A stretch of DNA of 64,000 nucleotides from Saccharopolyspora hirsuta (GTDB taxonomy: Bacteria > Actinomycetota > Actinomycetes > Mycobacteriales > Pseudonocardiaceae). Below, piece by piece: positions 26,448-35,369 of the stretch. The position numbers were made by a program, and so were the translations under genes. Within the stretch, counting starts at the first letter, position 1. Each line of letters begins with the position of its first letter. The stretch covers positions 372,001-436,000 of the forward strand of contig NZ_VWPH01000005.1 of assembly GCF_008630535.1 (NCBI RefSeq). The letters are read 5' to 3'. A model generated the notes under the pieces. That model did no database searches and had not been told where the DNA came from. It saw only the letters and a list, made by a program, of their open reading frames with translations.

Positions 26448-27452
26448 TCAGGCGATCTTGACCAGCATCTTGCCGGTGTTCTCGCCGCGGAGCAGGCCCA
26501 GGAAGGCCTCGGGGGCGTTGCGCAGGCCGTCCACGACGGTCTCCCGGTAGCTGATCTTGCCGTCGCGCAGCCAGCCGCCGACCTCGGCGAAGAACTGGTC
26601 CTTGAGGTGCGCGCGGTCGCCGACGATGAAGCCCTCCAGGCGCAGGCGCTTGGTGACCAGCTTGAACATGTTGTTCGGGCCGGGCTGCGGCTCGGTGTTG
26701 TTGTACTGGGAGATCATGCCGCACTCGGCGACCCGGCCGAAGTCGTTGAGCACGTCGATCGCCGCTTCCAGGTGCTCGCCGCCGACGTTGTCGAAGTAGA
26801 CGTCGATGCCCTCCGGCGCGGCCGCGCGCAGCTGCTCGACGACCGGTCCGTCGTGGTAGTCGAAGGCGGCGTCGAAGCCGACCTCCTCGGTGAGGTAGCG
26901 GACCTTCTCCGGCGACCCGGCGCTGCCGATCACCCGGGAGGCGCCGCGCAGCTTGGCGATCTGCCCGACCATCGAGCCGACCGCGCCCGCCGCCCCGGAG
27001 ACGAACACGACGTCGCCCTCCTTCTGCTGCGCGACGTCGACCAGGCCGACGTAGGCGGTCATGCCGGGCATGCCGAGCGCGTAGAGGTAGGCGTTCAGCG
27101 GTGCCGCCTGCGGGTCGACCTTGACCGCGCGCTCGGCCTTGACCACCGCGTGGTCGCGCCAGCCGAGGTCGTGCAGCACGTGGTCGCCGGGCTGGAAGCC
27201 CTCGGCGTTGGAGGTCACCACCTCGCCCACCGCGCCGCCCTGCAGCGCCTTGCCCACCTCGAAGGGCGGCACGTAGGACTTGCCCTCGTTCATCCGGCCC
27301 CGCATGTACGGGTCGACGCTCATCACCAGGTTGCGCACCAGCAGCTGGCCGTCGCCGGGCTGCGGGGTGTCGACCTCGACGACGTCGAAGTTGTCCGGGG
27401 TCGGCCAGCCCTTCGGGCGGGACGCCAGGCGGATCTCCAGGCCCTTGCTCAT
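26448..27452 (-). CDS. NADP-dependent zinc-independent MDR oxidoreductase (CurA/PTGR-like)
   Basis: The 334-residue medium-chain reductase lacks zinc-binding cysteines. The N-terminal part (VDPYMRGRMN) and the Rossmann fingerprint GAAGAVGSMVGQIA (about 155-168) match the leukotriene B4 12-hydroxydehydrogenase/curcumin reductase group, which reduces alpha,beta-unsaturated ketones with NADPH. ATG 27452 has GGAGGAG nine bases upstream. A strong promoter lies at 27485-27513, and a TetR gene is divergent. Confidence 0.93.
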   Translation of the reverse strand: MSKGLEIRLASRPKGWPTPDNFDVVEVDTPQPGDGQLLVRNLVMSVDPYMRGRMNEGKSYVPPFEVGKALQGGAVGEVVTSNAEGFQPGDHVLHDLGWRDHAVVKAERAVKVDPQAAPLNAYLYALGMPGMTAYVGLVDVAQQKEGDVVFVSGAAGAVGSMVGQIAKLRGASRVIGSAGSPEKVRYLTEEVGFDAAFDYHDGPVVEQLRAAAPEGIDVYFDNVGGEHLEAAIDVLNDFGRVAECGMISQYNNTEPQPGPNNMFKLVTKRLRLEGFIVGDRAHLKDQFFAEVGGWLRDGKISYRETVVDGLRNAPEAFLGLLRGENTGKMLVKIA

Positions 27453-27484
27453 CGGTTCTCCTCCACGGGACGGGTTCGGCACCA

Positions 27485-27513
27485 ACCCTACCGAAAGTGT
27501 CAGTGACTGCCAA
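27485..27513 (-). promoter_or_regulatory. Consensus-like promoter of the MDR oxidoreductase gene
   Basis: On the reverse strand, TTGGCA (27508-27513), exactly 17 bases, then TAGGGT (27485-27490) fits the housekeeping actinobacterial promoter very well. GTCAGTGAC, a short palindrome within the spacer (27500-27508 region), could be an operator for the divergent TetR protein. Confidence 0.7.
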
Positions 27514-27565
27514 TTGTCGGCCGATGACTTATGTCTCGGTCTGCCGCAATGGCAGAATGGACGGC

Positions 27566-28210
27566 ATGAGCGTCCCGACAGACCAGGGTGGCCTACGCGC
27601 CCGCAAGAAGCAGCGCACCCGCGCGGCCCTGATCGACGCGGGACTGGACCTGTTCCTCGCCAACGGCTACGAGGCGACCAACGTCGACGAGATCGCCGCC
27701 GCGGTCGAGGTCTCCTCGCGCACCTTCTTCCGCTACTTCGCCAGCAAGGAGGACATCGCGCTGGCCAAGGGCGCCGAGTTCGACGAGCTGCTGCTGGACG
27801 CCCTGACCTCCCGGCCCGCCGAGGAACCCCCGCTGACCGCGCTGCGGCACGCGATGCTGGGCATGCTCCGCGAAGCCGCCGCCGACTCCGGCGTCCAGCG
27901 GTTCTTGAGCACGCAGCACCTGATCAACAAGACGCCCGCCCTGCTGGCCGGGAACCTCCGGCGGGCCGCGGGCACCGAGGAGCGGCTGACCACCGAGATC
28001 GCCCGCCGCCAGGGCGTGGACCCCGATCAGGACATGCGGCCGCGGGTGCTCGTCGCCGCGGTCTGCGGGGCGCTGCGCATCGGCCTGGAGGCGACCTGCG
28101 CCGATCCCAGCCGCGAGCTGGGGCGGATGGTCGAGCTCGTCGAGCAGGCCATCGACCTGGCCACCGCCGGGATCCCGCAGCGCTGGGGAGACGACCCGCG
28201 CCGCTGGTGA
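27566..28210 (+). CDS. TetR-family regulator, divergent from MDR reductase
   Basis: The 214-residue protein has the HTH segment GYEATNVDEIAAAVEVSSRT followed by FFRYFASKED, and a C-terminal TetR domain of the kind seen in mycofactocin or acyl-CoA-type regulators. ATG 27566 directly precedes SVPTDQGGLRARKKQRTRAAL; ATG 27557 is an alternative and the ribosome-binding site is weak. It shares a 113-base intergenic region with the reductase gene and probably represses it in response to an electrophile. Confidence 0.88.
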   Translation: MSVPTDQGGLRARKKQRTRAALIDAGLDLFLANGYEATNVDEIAAAVEVSSRTFFRYFASKEDIALAKGAEFDELLLDALTSRPAEEPPLTALRHAMLGMLREAAADSGVQRFLSTQHLINKTPALLAGNLRRAAGTEERLTTEIARRQGVDPDQDMRPRVLVAAVCGALRIGLEATCADPSRELGRMVELVEQAIDLATAGIPQRWGDDPRRW

Positions 28211-28244
28211 CTACGATCACCGGCAGCCGAACGGGAGGAGCTCG

Positions 28245-29198
28245 ATGGGCGAGATCGTGAGCGCGGCCGACGTGCAGGACGCCGCCGACCGGCTGGCGGG
28301 CGTCGCGCACCGCACCCCGGTGATCACCTCCAGCACGCTGAACGAGCTGGTCGGCGCCGAGGTCTTCGTCAAGTGCGAGAACTTCCAGCGGATGGGCGCG
28401 TTCAAGTTCCGCGGCGCCTACAACGCGATCTCCCGGCTGAGCCGGGAGCAGCTGCGGCGCGGGGTCGTGGCGTACTCCTCCGGCAACCACGCGCAGGCCG
28501 TGGCGCTGGCCTGCCGGTTGCTCGGCACCACCGCGGTGATCCTGATGCCCGCCGACGCCCCGGCCGCCAAGCTCGCCGCCACCCGCGGCTACGGCGCGGA
28601 GGTCGTCACCTTCGACCGCTACACCGAGGACCGCGAGCAGCTCGGCCGCGAGCTCGCCGACCGGCGCGGGCTCGCGCTGGTCCCGCCGTACGACCACCCG
28701 CACGTCATGGCCGGTCAGGGCACCACCGCGCTGGAGCTGCTGGCCGAGACCGGGCCGCTGGACGCGCTCGTGGTGCCGGTCGGCGGCGGCGGGTTGATCG
28801 CCGGGTGCTCGACGGCGGCCAAGGCGCGGCACCCGGAGATCCGCGTGGTCGGGGTCGAACCCGACACCGCCGACGACACCCGTCGTTCACTCGCCGCGGG
28901 TGAGCGGGTGGCGACTCCGGTGTCGCGCACCATCGCCGACGGGCTGGCCGTCGCCACACCGGGCGAGCTGACGTTCTCGGTGAACCGGCGGCTGGTCGAC
29001 GAGATCGTCCTGGTCTCCGACGACGAGATCCGCGCGGCGATGCGGCTGGCCTTCGAGCGGTTGAAGCTGGTGGTCGAGCCCAGCGGCGCGGTCGGCATCG
29101 CGGCGCTGCTCTCCGGCCGGATCACCGCGCCGCGAGTGGGCGTGGTGGTCTCCGGCGGCAACGTCGGGGTCGAGCGCTTCGCCGAGCTGCTGGGCTGA
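28245..29198 (+). CDS. PLP-dependent threonine/serine dehydratase family enzyme
   Basis: The 317-residue fold-type II PLP enzyme has its Schiff-base lysine in GAFKFRGAYN (Lys54), SSGNHAQAVAL for cofactor phosphate/substrate, and the phosphate loop VGGGGLIAG. It lacks the C-terminal ACT domain of biosynthetic IlvA, so it is closer to catabolic threonine dehydratase, serine racemase or hydroxyaspartate ammonia-lyase. GGGAGGAG precedes ATG 28245. Its TGA stop directly abuts the stop of the convergent amidase gene. Confidence 0.9.
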   Translation: MGEIVSAADVQDAADRLAGVAHRTPVITSSTLNELVGAEVFVKCENFQRMGAFKFRGAYNAISRLSREQLRRGVVAYSSGNHAQAVALACRLLGTTAVILMPADAPAAKLAATRGYGAEVVTFDRYTEDREQLGRELADRRGLALVPPYDHPHVMAGQGTTALELLAETGPLDALVVPVGGGGLIAGCSTAAKARHPEIRVVGVEPDTADDTRRSLAAGERVATPVSRTIADGLAVATPGELTFSVNRRLVDEIVLVSDDEIRAAMRLAFERLKLVVEPSGAVGIAALLSGRITAPRVGVVVSGGNVGVERFAELLG

Positions 29199-30584
29199 TC
29201 ACAGCCGCGGCCAGGGGCGCTGGGGCGGGCGGAGCTGCTCGTAGGCGCTGGCCAGGCGGAGCACGCCGACGTCGTCGAAGCGGCGGCCCGCGATCTGCAG
29301 GCCGATCGGCAGCCCGTCCGAGGTCCAGCCGCAGTTGACCGACACCGCGGGCTGCCCGGACATGTTGTAGGGCAGCGTGAACGCGATGTGCTCCATGCCG
29401 CGCAGCGGGTCGCCGGTCGGGTACGCCTGCTCCGCGGGGAACGCCGGGATCGGCGCGACCGGGGACAGCACGTAGTCGAAGTCGCGGACCACCCGGTTGG
29501 CCGCCGCCGAGATCGCGTCCATCTGGCTGAAGCCGTGGAACACCTGGGCCGCCGTGGCCCCCCGCGCGCTGCCCGCCCACTGCGCGATGCCCGGCAGGAC
29601 CGCCGCCCGCCGCTCGGCGGGCAGCGCCGAGATGTCCGTCCAGGACCGGAAGCGCCAGAACAGGTCCATGCCGTCGAGCATCTCGCGGGACAGGAACGGG
29701 TCGATCGGCTCCACCGACGCACCGGCCGACTCCAGCAGCTGGGCCGCCCCGGCGACCGCGGCGGTGACCTCGGGTTCGACGGGCAGGCCGACGCGGTGGT
29801 CCAGCAGCAGGGCGATGCGCAGCCCGCGGACCTCCCCGTCGAGCCCGGTCCAGTCGATGTCGGCCGGGGGCAGCGCGGTGTGGTCGCGGGCGTCAGGCGC
29901 GGCCAGCACCGAGGCCAGCAGCGCGGTGTCGGCGACGGTGCGGGTCATCGGCCCGACCACGCGCCCCGGGTAGGGCGGGTGGACCGGGATGCGGCCGAAG
30001 GTGGGTTTGAGGCCGACCACCCCGCACCACCCGGCGGGCAACCGGATCGAGCCGCCGATGTCGGTGCCCAGGTGCAGCGGTCCGTACCCGGCCGCGGCGG
30101 CCGCACCGGCCCCGGCGCTGGAACCGCCCGGCGTGCGGCCGAGGTTCCACGGGTTCCGGGCCAGGCGGTGGAAGCTCGACGCGCCCGAGGACAGCATCCC
30201 GTAGTCGGGCATGGTGGTCTTGGCGAAGATCACCGCGCCGCTCTCGCGCAACCGGGCCGCCGCCGGTGCGTCCTCCCGCGCCGGGACGAGCTCGGTGGCC
30301 GCCGTCCCCTGCGGGACCGGGGTGCCCTTGGTGGCGATGTTCTCCTTCACCGTCACCGGAACGCCGTCGACCGGACCTGCCGGTGCGCCGCTGCGCCAGC
30401 GCTGCTGCGCGGCCAGCGCCGCGGTGCGCGCCGACTCCGGGTCCAGCGCGTAAGTCGCGCACAGCTTCGGTTCGCAGGCGTCGACGCGCTCCAGCACGGC
30501 GTCGAGGACCTCCACCGGCGAGGTCTCCCCCGCCCGGTAGGCCGCCACCAGGTCCACCGCCGAGAGATCGGCCAACTCCGCCAT
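29199..30584 (-). CDS. Amidase-signature family amidase (second copy type)
   Basis: The 461-residue enzyme has the complete triad: PVTVKENIA (Lys80), TPGGSSAG (cis-Ser155) and TDIGGSIRLPA (nucleophile Ser179). It is only moderately similar to the amidase at 18845-20326, mainly in the signature region. ATG 30584 follows GGGAGAGGG; the frame continues upstream but without homology. The substrate is unknown. Confidence 0.9.
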   Translation of the reverse strand: MAELADLSAVDLVAAYRAGETSPVEVLDAVLERVDACEPKLCATYALDPESARTAALAAQQRWRSGAPAGPVDGVPVTVKENIATKGTPVPQGTAATELVPAREDAPAAARLRESGAVIFAKTTMPDYGMLSSGASSFHRLARNPWNLGRTPGGSSAGAGAAAAAGYGPLHLGTDIGGSIRLPAGWCGVVGLKPTFGRIPVHPPYPGRVVGPMTRTVADTALLASVLAAPDARDHTALPPADIDWTGLDGEVRGLRIALLLDHRVGLPVEPEVTAAVAGAAQLLESAGASVEPIDPFLSREMLDGMDLFWRFRSWTDISALPAERRAAVLPGIAQWAGSARGATAAQVFHGFSQMDAISAAANRVVRDFDYVLSPVAPIPAFPAEQAYPTGDPLRGMEHIAFTLPYNMSGQPAVSVNCGWTSDGLPIGLQIAGRRFDDVGVLRLASAYEQLRPPQRPWPRL

Positions 30585-30706
30585 ACCCACCCTCTCCCTC
30601 GCTCGCGACCGGAAGTCCGAGTCTCGGCCACCGCACCCGGCGGGGAAAGTTGGCAAGGTGTCCGCGCCGGGCGCCGACACCGAGCACATCGTCGGTTGAC
30701 AGGCGA

Positions 30707-31705
30707 TCAGCTCGGCCTGCGGGTCCGCCCGCGGGCGCGCAGCTCGGCGTTGGGCAGCGCAGGCGCGGGCAGCGCGGGCTCCGGGTAGCCGTGCACGACG
30801 CCGAAGCGTCCGTCCGGGGCACCGGAAACGCGCCCCTGCTCCCACTCCTCGCGCGCCTGGACGACCTCGTCGTGCGAGCGGCCGACGAAGTTCCACCACA
30901 TGACGATCTGCTCCTCGAACGGGACACCGCCGAGCAGCAGCGCCCGCCCCGGTCCGCCGGAGCCCAGTTCGATCTGCTCGCGGCCCCGCCCGAGGTAGAG
31001 CATGTCGCCGACGCGGACCGGGCGGCCGTCCACGGAGATCCCGTCGGACATCGCCAGCACGGCGTGCTCGAAGTCGGCCTCCAGCGGCAACTTCAGGGTG
31101 CGGCCCGCGGTGATCGACACCTCGGCGCCCATCAGCGGCGTGTAGGCGCGCGCCGGTGAGACCGCCTCGGCCAGCTCGCCCATCAGCACCGTCGCCGAAC
31201 CGTCCGATGAGGACACCACCGGGAGGTCGCCGTGGTGCTCGAAGTGCGGCGCGACGTCGCGCTGCTCGCCGGGCAGCGCGACCCACAGCTGCGCGCCGTG
31301 CAGCACCGGGCCGTGCCCGGTCGGCGACTCCTCGGAGTGGGAGATGCCGCGGCCCGCGGTCATCAGGTTCAGCTCGCCCGGGCGCACCAGCTGCTCGTTG
31401 CCGAGGCTGTCGCGGTGCAGCACCTCGCCGTCGAGCAGCCAGCTGACCGTCTGCAGGCCGGTGTGCGGGTGCGGCGGGACCTGCATGCCCGGCTGACCGG
31501 CGATGTCGGCCGGGCCGTAGAAGTCGGCGAAGCACCAGGCCCCGACCATGCGCCGGTCGCGGTTGGGCAGCGTGCGGCCGACCATCATGGCCCGCGGCCC
31601 GCCCAGCGGGACGGTGCGCGGTTCGAGCAGCTCGGCCTCGAGGTCGGCCGCGGTCGCCGCGCCGCCGCAGCGCAGCTCGGCCGGTTGCTGTTCCACATTG
31701 CTCAC
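30707..31705 (-). CDS. Pirin family protein
   Basis: The 332-residue bicupin has the pirin metal-binding motif. PPHPHTGLQTV carries two histidines, RGISHSEES a third histidine, and the glutamate follows in the same cupin. It also shows the usual pirin landmarks FADFYGP and MWWNFVGRS. Bacterial pirins act as quercetinase-like dioxygenases or modulate central metabolism. GTG 31705 is chosen, with GGGGAAG upstream. It is divergent from the GNAT gene. Confidence 0.93.
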   Translation of the reverse strand: MSNVEQQPAELRCGGAATAADLEAELLEPRTVPLGGPRAMMVGRTLPNRDRRMVGAWCFADFYGPADIAGQPGMQVPPHPHTGLQTVSWLLDGEVLHRDSLGNEQLVRPGELNLMTAGRGISHSEESPTGHGPVLHGAQLWVALPGEQRDVAPHFEHHGDLPVVSSSDGSATVLMGELAEAVSPARAYTPLMGAEVSITAGRTLKLPLEADFEHAVLAMSDGISVDGRPVRVGDMLYLGRGREQIELGSGGPGRALLLGGVPFEEQIVMWWNFVGRSHDEVVQAREEWEQGRVSGAPDGRFGVVHGYPEPALPAPALPNAELRARGRTRRPS

Positions 31706-31780
31706 CCGGTCAGCTTCCCCCACCGCGCGGATGGGGCACAATCGACCCGACCCGCCGCCGATGGTCCTGGAGGCCCGACC

Positions 31781-32110
31781 GTGACCGACCAGCCCGAGGT
31801 CGCCGACAACCCGGACGCCGAGCGGTTCGAGATCCGCGCCGACGGCGAGCTCGCCGGGTTCGCCGAGTACAAGCTGCGCCCGACGTCGATCGCTTTCGTG
31901 CACACCGAGGTCGACCCCCGCTTCGGGGGCCGCGGCCTGGGCGGGATCCTGGTCCGCGCGGCCCTGGACTCCGCCCGCGAGCGCGGCCTGGCGGTGCTGC
32001 CGTACTGCCCGTTCGTGCGCCGCTGGATCAGCAACCACGCCGACTACCTGGACCTGGTTCCCGCCGACAAGCGCGCGAAGTTCGAGCTCGAGGCCTCCAC
32101 TGCGGACTGA
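31781..32110 (+). CDS. Small GNAT-type N-acetyltransferase (YidJ/PF14542-like)
   Basis: The 109-residue protein has FVHTEVDPRFGGRGLGGILV, with the acetyl-CoA loop RGLGG, and ends with LPYCPFVRRWISNHADYLDL. The latter is the hallmark of the short Gcn5-related family PF14542. Members are single-domain cytosolic acetyltransferases of unknown acceptor. GTG 31781 has GGAGG nine bases upstream. Confidence 0.9.
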   Translation: MTDQPEVADNPDAERFEIRADGELAGFAEYKLRPTSIAFVHTEVDPRFGGRGLGGILVRAALDSARERGLAVLPYCPFVRRWISNHADYLDLVPADKRAKFELEASTAD

Positions 32111-33193
32111 TCAGCCGACGGTCGCGCCGAAGACCAGGCCGAGCACGTAGGTGGCCGCGGCCGCCCCCGCGCCGATGCCGAGCTGGCGCAGCGCGCGGGG
32201 CAGCGGCGCGGCGCCCGACAGCACGCCGACGGTCGCGCCGGTGAGCATCAGCGCGAGCCCGACCAGCAGCACCGCCACCAGCACCGCCCACCCGCCGGAC
32301 ATGCCGAACAGGAACGGCAGAACCGGCACCAGCGCGCCGGAGGCGAAGAAGGCGAAGCTGGAGGTGGCGGCCTTGATCCCGGTGCCGACGACCTCGTGGT
32401 CGTCGGTGGACGGCTCGGCCGCTGGCACCGGTGGTCGCGGGTCGCGCAGCAGGGCGTCGGCGCGGCGCTGCGCCTCGTCGGCGGACATGCCCCTGGCCCG
32501 GTAGACCAGCGCCAGCTCGTTGGCGTCGACGTCGAGGTAGGGCACCACGGCGCGCGCCTCCGGGTTCGGCGAGGCCGCGGCCAGCAGCTCCCGCTGGGAG
32601 CGCACCGAGATGTACTCCCCGGCCCCCATCGACAGCGCCCCGGCGAGCAGTCCGGCCAGACCGGTCAGCAGCACCGTCTGGGTCGCGACGTTCCCGCCGA
32701 TCACCCCGAGGACGAGCGCCAGGTTGCTCACCAGACCGTCGTTCGCGCCGAACACCGCGGCTCGGAAGGTGCCCGACACGCGGGCCCGGCCGCGGGCGGC
32801 CAGCGCGCGCACCACCTCCTCGTGGATGCGCTCGTCGGCGGCCATCGCCGCGGAGGCGTCGCGGTCCGAGCCGTACGGCGAGCGGCTCTCCGCGCGCTGG
32901 GCCAGGGCGAGCACGAAGACCGAACCGAAGCGGCGGGCCAGGAACACCAGCAGCCGCATCCGGAACTGGCCGCGGCGCTGCGGACCGGCCTCGTCGCCGA
33001 GCAGCTCCGCCCAGTGCGCGGCGTGGCGCTCCTCGGCCTCGGCCAGCCCGAGCAGGATCTCGCGCTCCTCGCCGGTGCGGCGGGCGGCGAGCTCCCGGTA
33101 GACCGCGGCCTCCTCGCGCTCGTCGGCGAGCCGACGCCGCCACCTGCGCACCGACCTCGCATCGGCCTTGGACGATCTCCCGCTCTCACGCAC
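32111..33193 (-). CDS. VIT1/CCC1-type metal transporter with N-terminal ferritin-like domain
   Basis: The N-terminal ~130 residues form a rubrerythrin-like helical domain with glutamate/histidine pairs (EEAAVYRELA, LAEAEERHAAHW). The C-terminal part is a VIT1 membrane domain: AAVFGANDGLVSNLALVLGV, then ALSMGAGEYISVRSQRE, then several helices. VIT1 proteins export or compartmentalise Fe2+/Mn2+, and the fused ferritin-like domain is a known actinobacterial architecture. The start is uncertain: GTG 33193 (360 aa) is listed, GTG 33226 is also possible. The stop adjoins that of the convergent GNAT gene. Confidence 0.87.
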   Translation of the reverse strand: MRESGRSSKADARSVRRWRRRLADEREEAAVYRELAARRTGEEREILLGLAEAEERHAAHWAELLGDEAGPQRRGQFRMRLLVFLARRFGSVFVLALAQRAESRSPYGSDRDASAAMAADERIHEEVVRALAARGRARVSGTFRAAVFGANDGLVSNLALVLGVIGGNVATQTVLLTGLAGLLAGALSMGAGEYISVRSQRELLAAASPNPEARAVVPYLDVDANELALVYRARGMSADEAQRRADALLRDPRPPVPAAEPSTDDHEVVGTGIKAATSSFAFFASGALVPVLPFLFGMSGGWAVLVAVLLVGLALMLTGATVGVLSGAAPLPRALRQLGIGAGAAAATYVLGLVFGATVG

Positions 33194-33237
33194 GCGCCCA
33201 GCCTCGCAGCCGATCACCGCGGCCACCAGTCGGCGGG

Positions 33238-34017
33238 TCAGCCGCCGAACGTCGGCTTGCGCTTCTCCAGGAACGCCTGCATCTGCTCGCGCGCGTCCGG
33301 GGACTGCGAGGTCCCGGCCATCACCTCGGTGGCGATCGCGTAGGCATCGGCCTCGGGCCGGTCCAGCTGGGCGTAGATGGTCTGCTTGCCCACCGCCTTC
33401 GCGTGCCTGCTCCCCCGCGTGGCGCGCGCGAGCAGGTCGTCCACCGCGGCGTCCAGCTCGTCGTCGGGCACCACCCGGTTGACCAGCCCCCAGCGCTCGG
33501 CCGTCGCGGCGTCGATCGGGTCACCGGTGAGCGCGAGCTCCATCAGCCGCTTGCGCCCGATCGACCGCGCCACCGGCACCGCCGGGGTGTGGCAGAACCA
33601 GCCGCCCTTGCCGCCGGGCAGCGCGAACGCAGCGGACTCGGCGGCCACCGCCAGGTCGCAGGAGGCGACCAGCTGGCACCCGGCGGCCATCGCCAGCGCG
33701 TGCACGCGGGCGATCACCACCTGCGGCACGGCGTGGATGGTGCGCATCAGCGACTCGCACAGCCGCAGCATCTCGCGCATCCCGGCCAGGTCCCGCTCGG
33801 CCATGTCGCCGAAGTCGTGCCCGGAGCTGAACACCGGCCCGGTGCCCGCGAGCACGATGCCGGTCGCCTTGGTCTCGGCGGCCGCCTCGAAGGCCTGCTT
33901 GAGCTCGGCCAGGTGCGCGAGCGACAGCGAGTTGCGCCGGTCCGGCCGGTTCATCGTGATGCGGACGGTCGCACCGTCCTGCTCGGACAGCAGGTGCTGG
34001 TACTGCGGGCTGCTCAT
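33238..34017 (-). CDS. Enoyl-CoA hydratase/isomerase family protein
   Basis: The 259-residue crotonase-fold protein has the oxyanion-hole motif FSSGHDFGDM and the second loop MAAGCQLVASCDLAVA. GHD in the first loop and GWFCHTP in the second resemble the ECHDC3-like branch rather than classical FadB hydratases. The two catalytic glutamates are not obvious, so the reaction may not be hydration. AAGGAG lies seven bases before ATG 34017. Confidence 0.88.
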   Translation of the reverse strand: MSSPQYQHLLSEQDGATVRITMNRPDRRNSLSLAHLAELKQAFEAAAETKATGIVLAGTGPVFSSGHDFGDMAERDLAGMREMLRLCESLMRTIHAVPQVVIARVHALAMAAGCQLVASCDLAVAAESAAFALPGGKGGWFCHTPAVPVARSIGRKRLMELALTGDPIDAATAERWGLVNRVVPDDELDAAVDDLLARATRGSRHAKAVGKQTIYAQLDRPEADAYAIATEVMAGTSQSPDAREQMQAFLEKRKPTFGG

Positions 34018-34248
34018 CGGCGCTCCTTCGACCAGGAAAGGATTCCAGACACATTCTGTGCGGCGGTGCAAGTGGCAGCCCCCTGAGGGCTCGTACGCGA
34101 CATCTCACGTGTCGAGCAGTCCCGCCTCTCCGCGATTTTCAGTGGTGGTTGCGTCCTGGATCAGACTCGCGTTGTGCGGTTTCTTGTGGCCGGGTTGCGT
34201 CACGGTCCCCTGAGGTGCGGTTGAGCAGGATTCCGGTTTGCCGCTCGG

Positions 34249-35199
34249 TCACTCCTCGGCGGGCAGCGCACCCATCGTCTGCAGGTGGGCCATCGAGCCG
34301 TAGCGGGCGACGAGGTGGTCGAACTCGGCCCGGTCGTGGAAGGTCAGCTGCCCGGCGCCGAACTCCTTGGCCACCTCCACCGCGTAGCGGGCCGCCGCGG
34401 CGATGTCGGTCTCGTGGCTGGCGCCGGTGGCGCAGCCGGGCACCGCGGTGGCCGCGACGATCGCCAGGCCGACCACCGGGGCGTCCGTCGCGGTGGCGGG
34501 CTGCAGGATCGAGTTGATGTGGTAGACGCCGTTGCCGTAGGGCGTGATGTCCTGCGTGGTCACCGGGTAGGTCACCAGCGGTTCACCGGTGACGGTCTCC
34601 AGCAGGGTGCCCAGCCGGTCGGCGACGCGCAGGACCCAGCCCTGCTTGACCGTCGGCGAGAGCGCCAGGCCCCGGTGGTTGATGATCCGGTTGCCCTTGG
34701 TGGTGTCGATGGACAGCACGGCGTCCATGTCGGCGGTGACCTCGTGGGCGTTCATGGTGGCGATGCCCACCGGCGAGTCCATGAACGGCACCGGTTCGTG
34801 CGGCCGGGTGGGCGCCGTCGGGCACACGTGGGTGCTGATCACCACGTCGCCGGGCAGCCGGTCCCCGCGGGCGCGCATCGCCAGCAGCTTCGCCGCGGCC
34901 GAGATGGCCGCCGCGGCGCCGTCGCCGTCGGAGACGAAGCCGGTCACCTCGGGCCGGGCGCCGATGCCGCCCAGCCTGCCGACCACGCCCAGCGTCGGGG
35001 CGTCGCCGCCCGCCGACCGGCCGCGGGTGCCGGGCACCCGGACCTGGACGAAGTCGGTGCTGCCCAGGTCGCCGCGGACGGTGGTGCTGGTGGCCAGGCC
35101 GCGCTCACCGGCCGCGCGGTCCAGGTGATCCACGACGTCGGCGCCGGTGACCTCCGGCGAGTCGAGCAGGTCCACCACGTCCAGGACGTACTTGAGCAT
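34249..35199 (-). CDS. DUF1177 family protein
   Basis: The 316-residue protein matches DUF1177 by its start (MLKYVLDVVDLLDSPEVTG) and conserved blocks STHVCPTAPTRPHEPVPF, MDAVLSIDTTKGNRI and CATGASHETD. Clustered His/Asp/Cys residues in these blocks suggest a metallohydrolase, but no activity is established. AAGAGGAA precedes ATG 35199. It is divergent from an IclR regulator at 35370, which probably controls it. Confidence 0.85.
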   Translation of the reverse strand: MLKYVLDVVDLLDSPEVTGADVVDHLDRAAGERGLATSTTVRGDLGSTDFVQVRVPGTRGRSAGGDAPTLGVVGRLGGIGARPEVTGFVSDGDGAAAAISAAAKLLAMRARGDRLPGDVVISTHVCPTAPTRPHEPVPFMDSPVGIATMNAHEVTADMDAVLSIDTTKGNRIINHRGLALSPTVKQGWVLRVADRLGTLLETVTGEPLVTYPVTTQDITPYGNGVYHINSILQPATATDAPVVGLAIVAATAVPGCATGASHETDIAAAARYAVEVAKEFGAGQLTFHDRAEFDHLVARYGSMAHLQTMGALPAEE

Positions 35200-35369
35200 C
35201 CGCAGTTCCTCTTGGCCGGGGCCGCACCGCCGGGGCAGGACGGGGGGCTGCCCGCGCGGTGCGGCCGGGTTCGACGGCGGCCGCCGGGTGCGGGCGGCCG
35301 CTCACCGACCACGGTGCTCGTCGGCCGGACCGCCGAGCAAGGAAATCCCGCTATCCGCAAAATGGGGGC

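Noticed and set aside
34018..34248. Possible insertion-sequence remnant between the enoyl-CoA hydratase and DUF1177 genes
   Set aside because: Only a 5-bp inverted repeat (CGACA/TGTCG) was seen, with no transposase fragment or target duplication.
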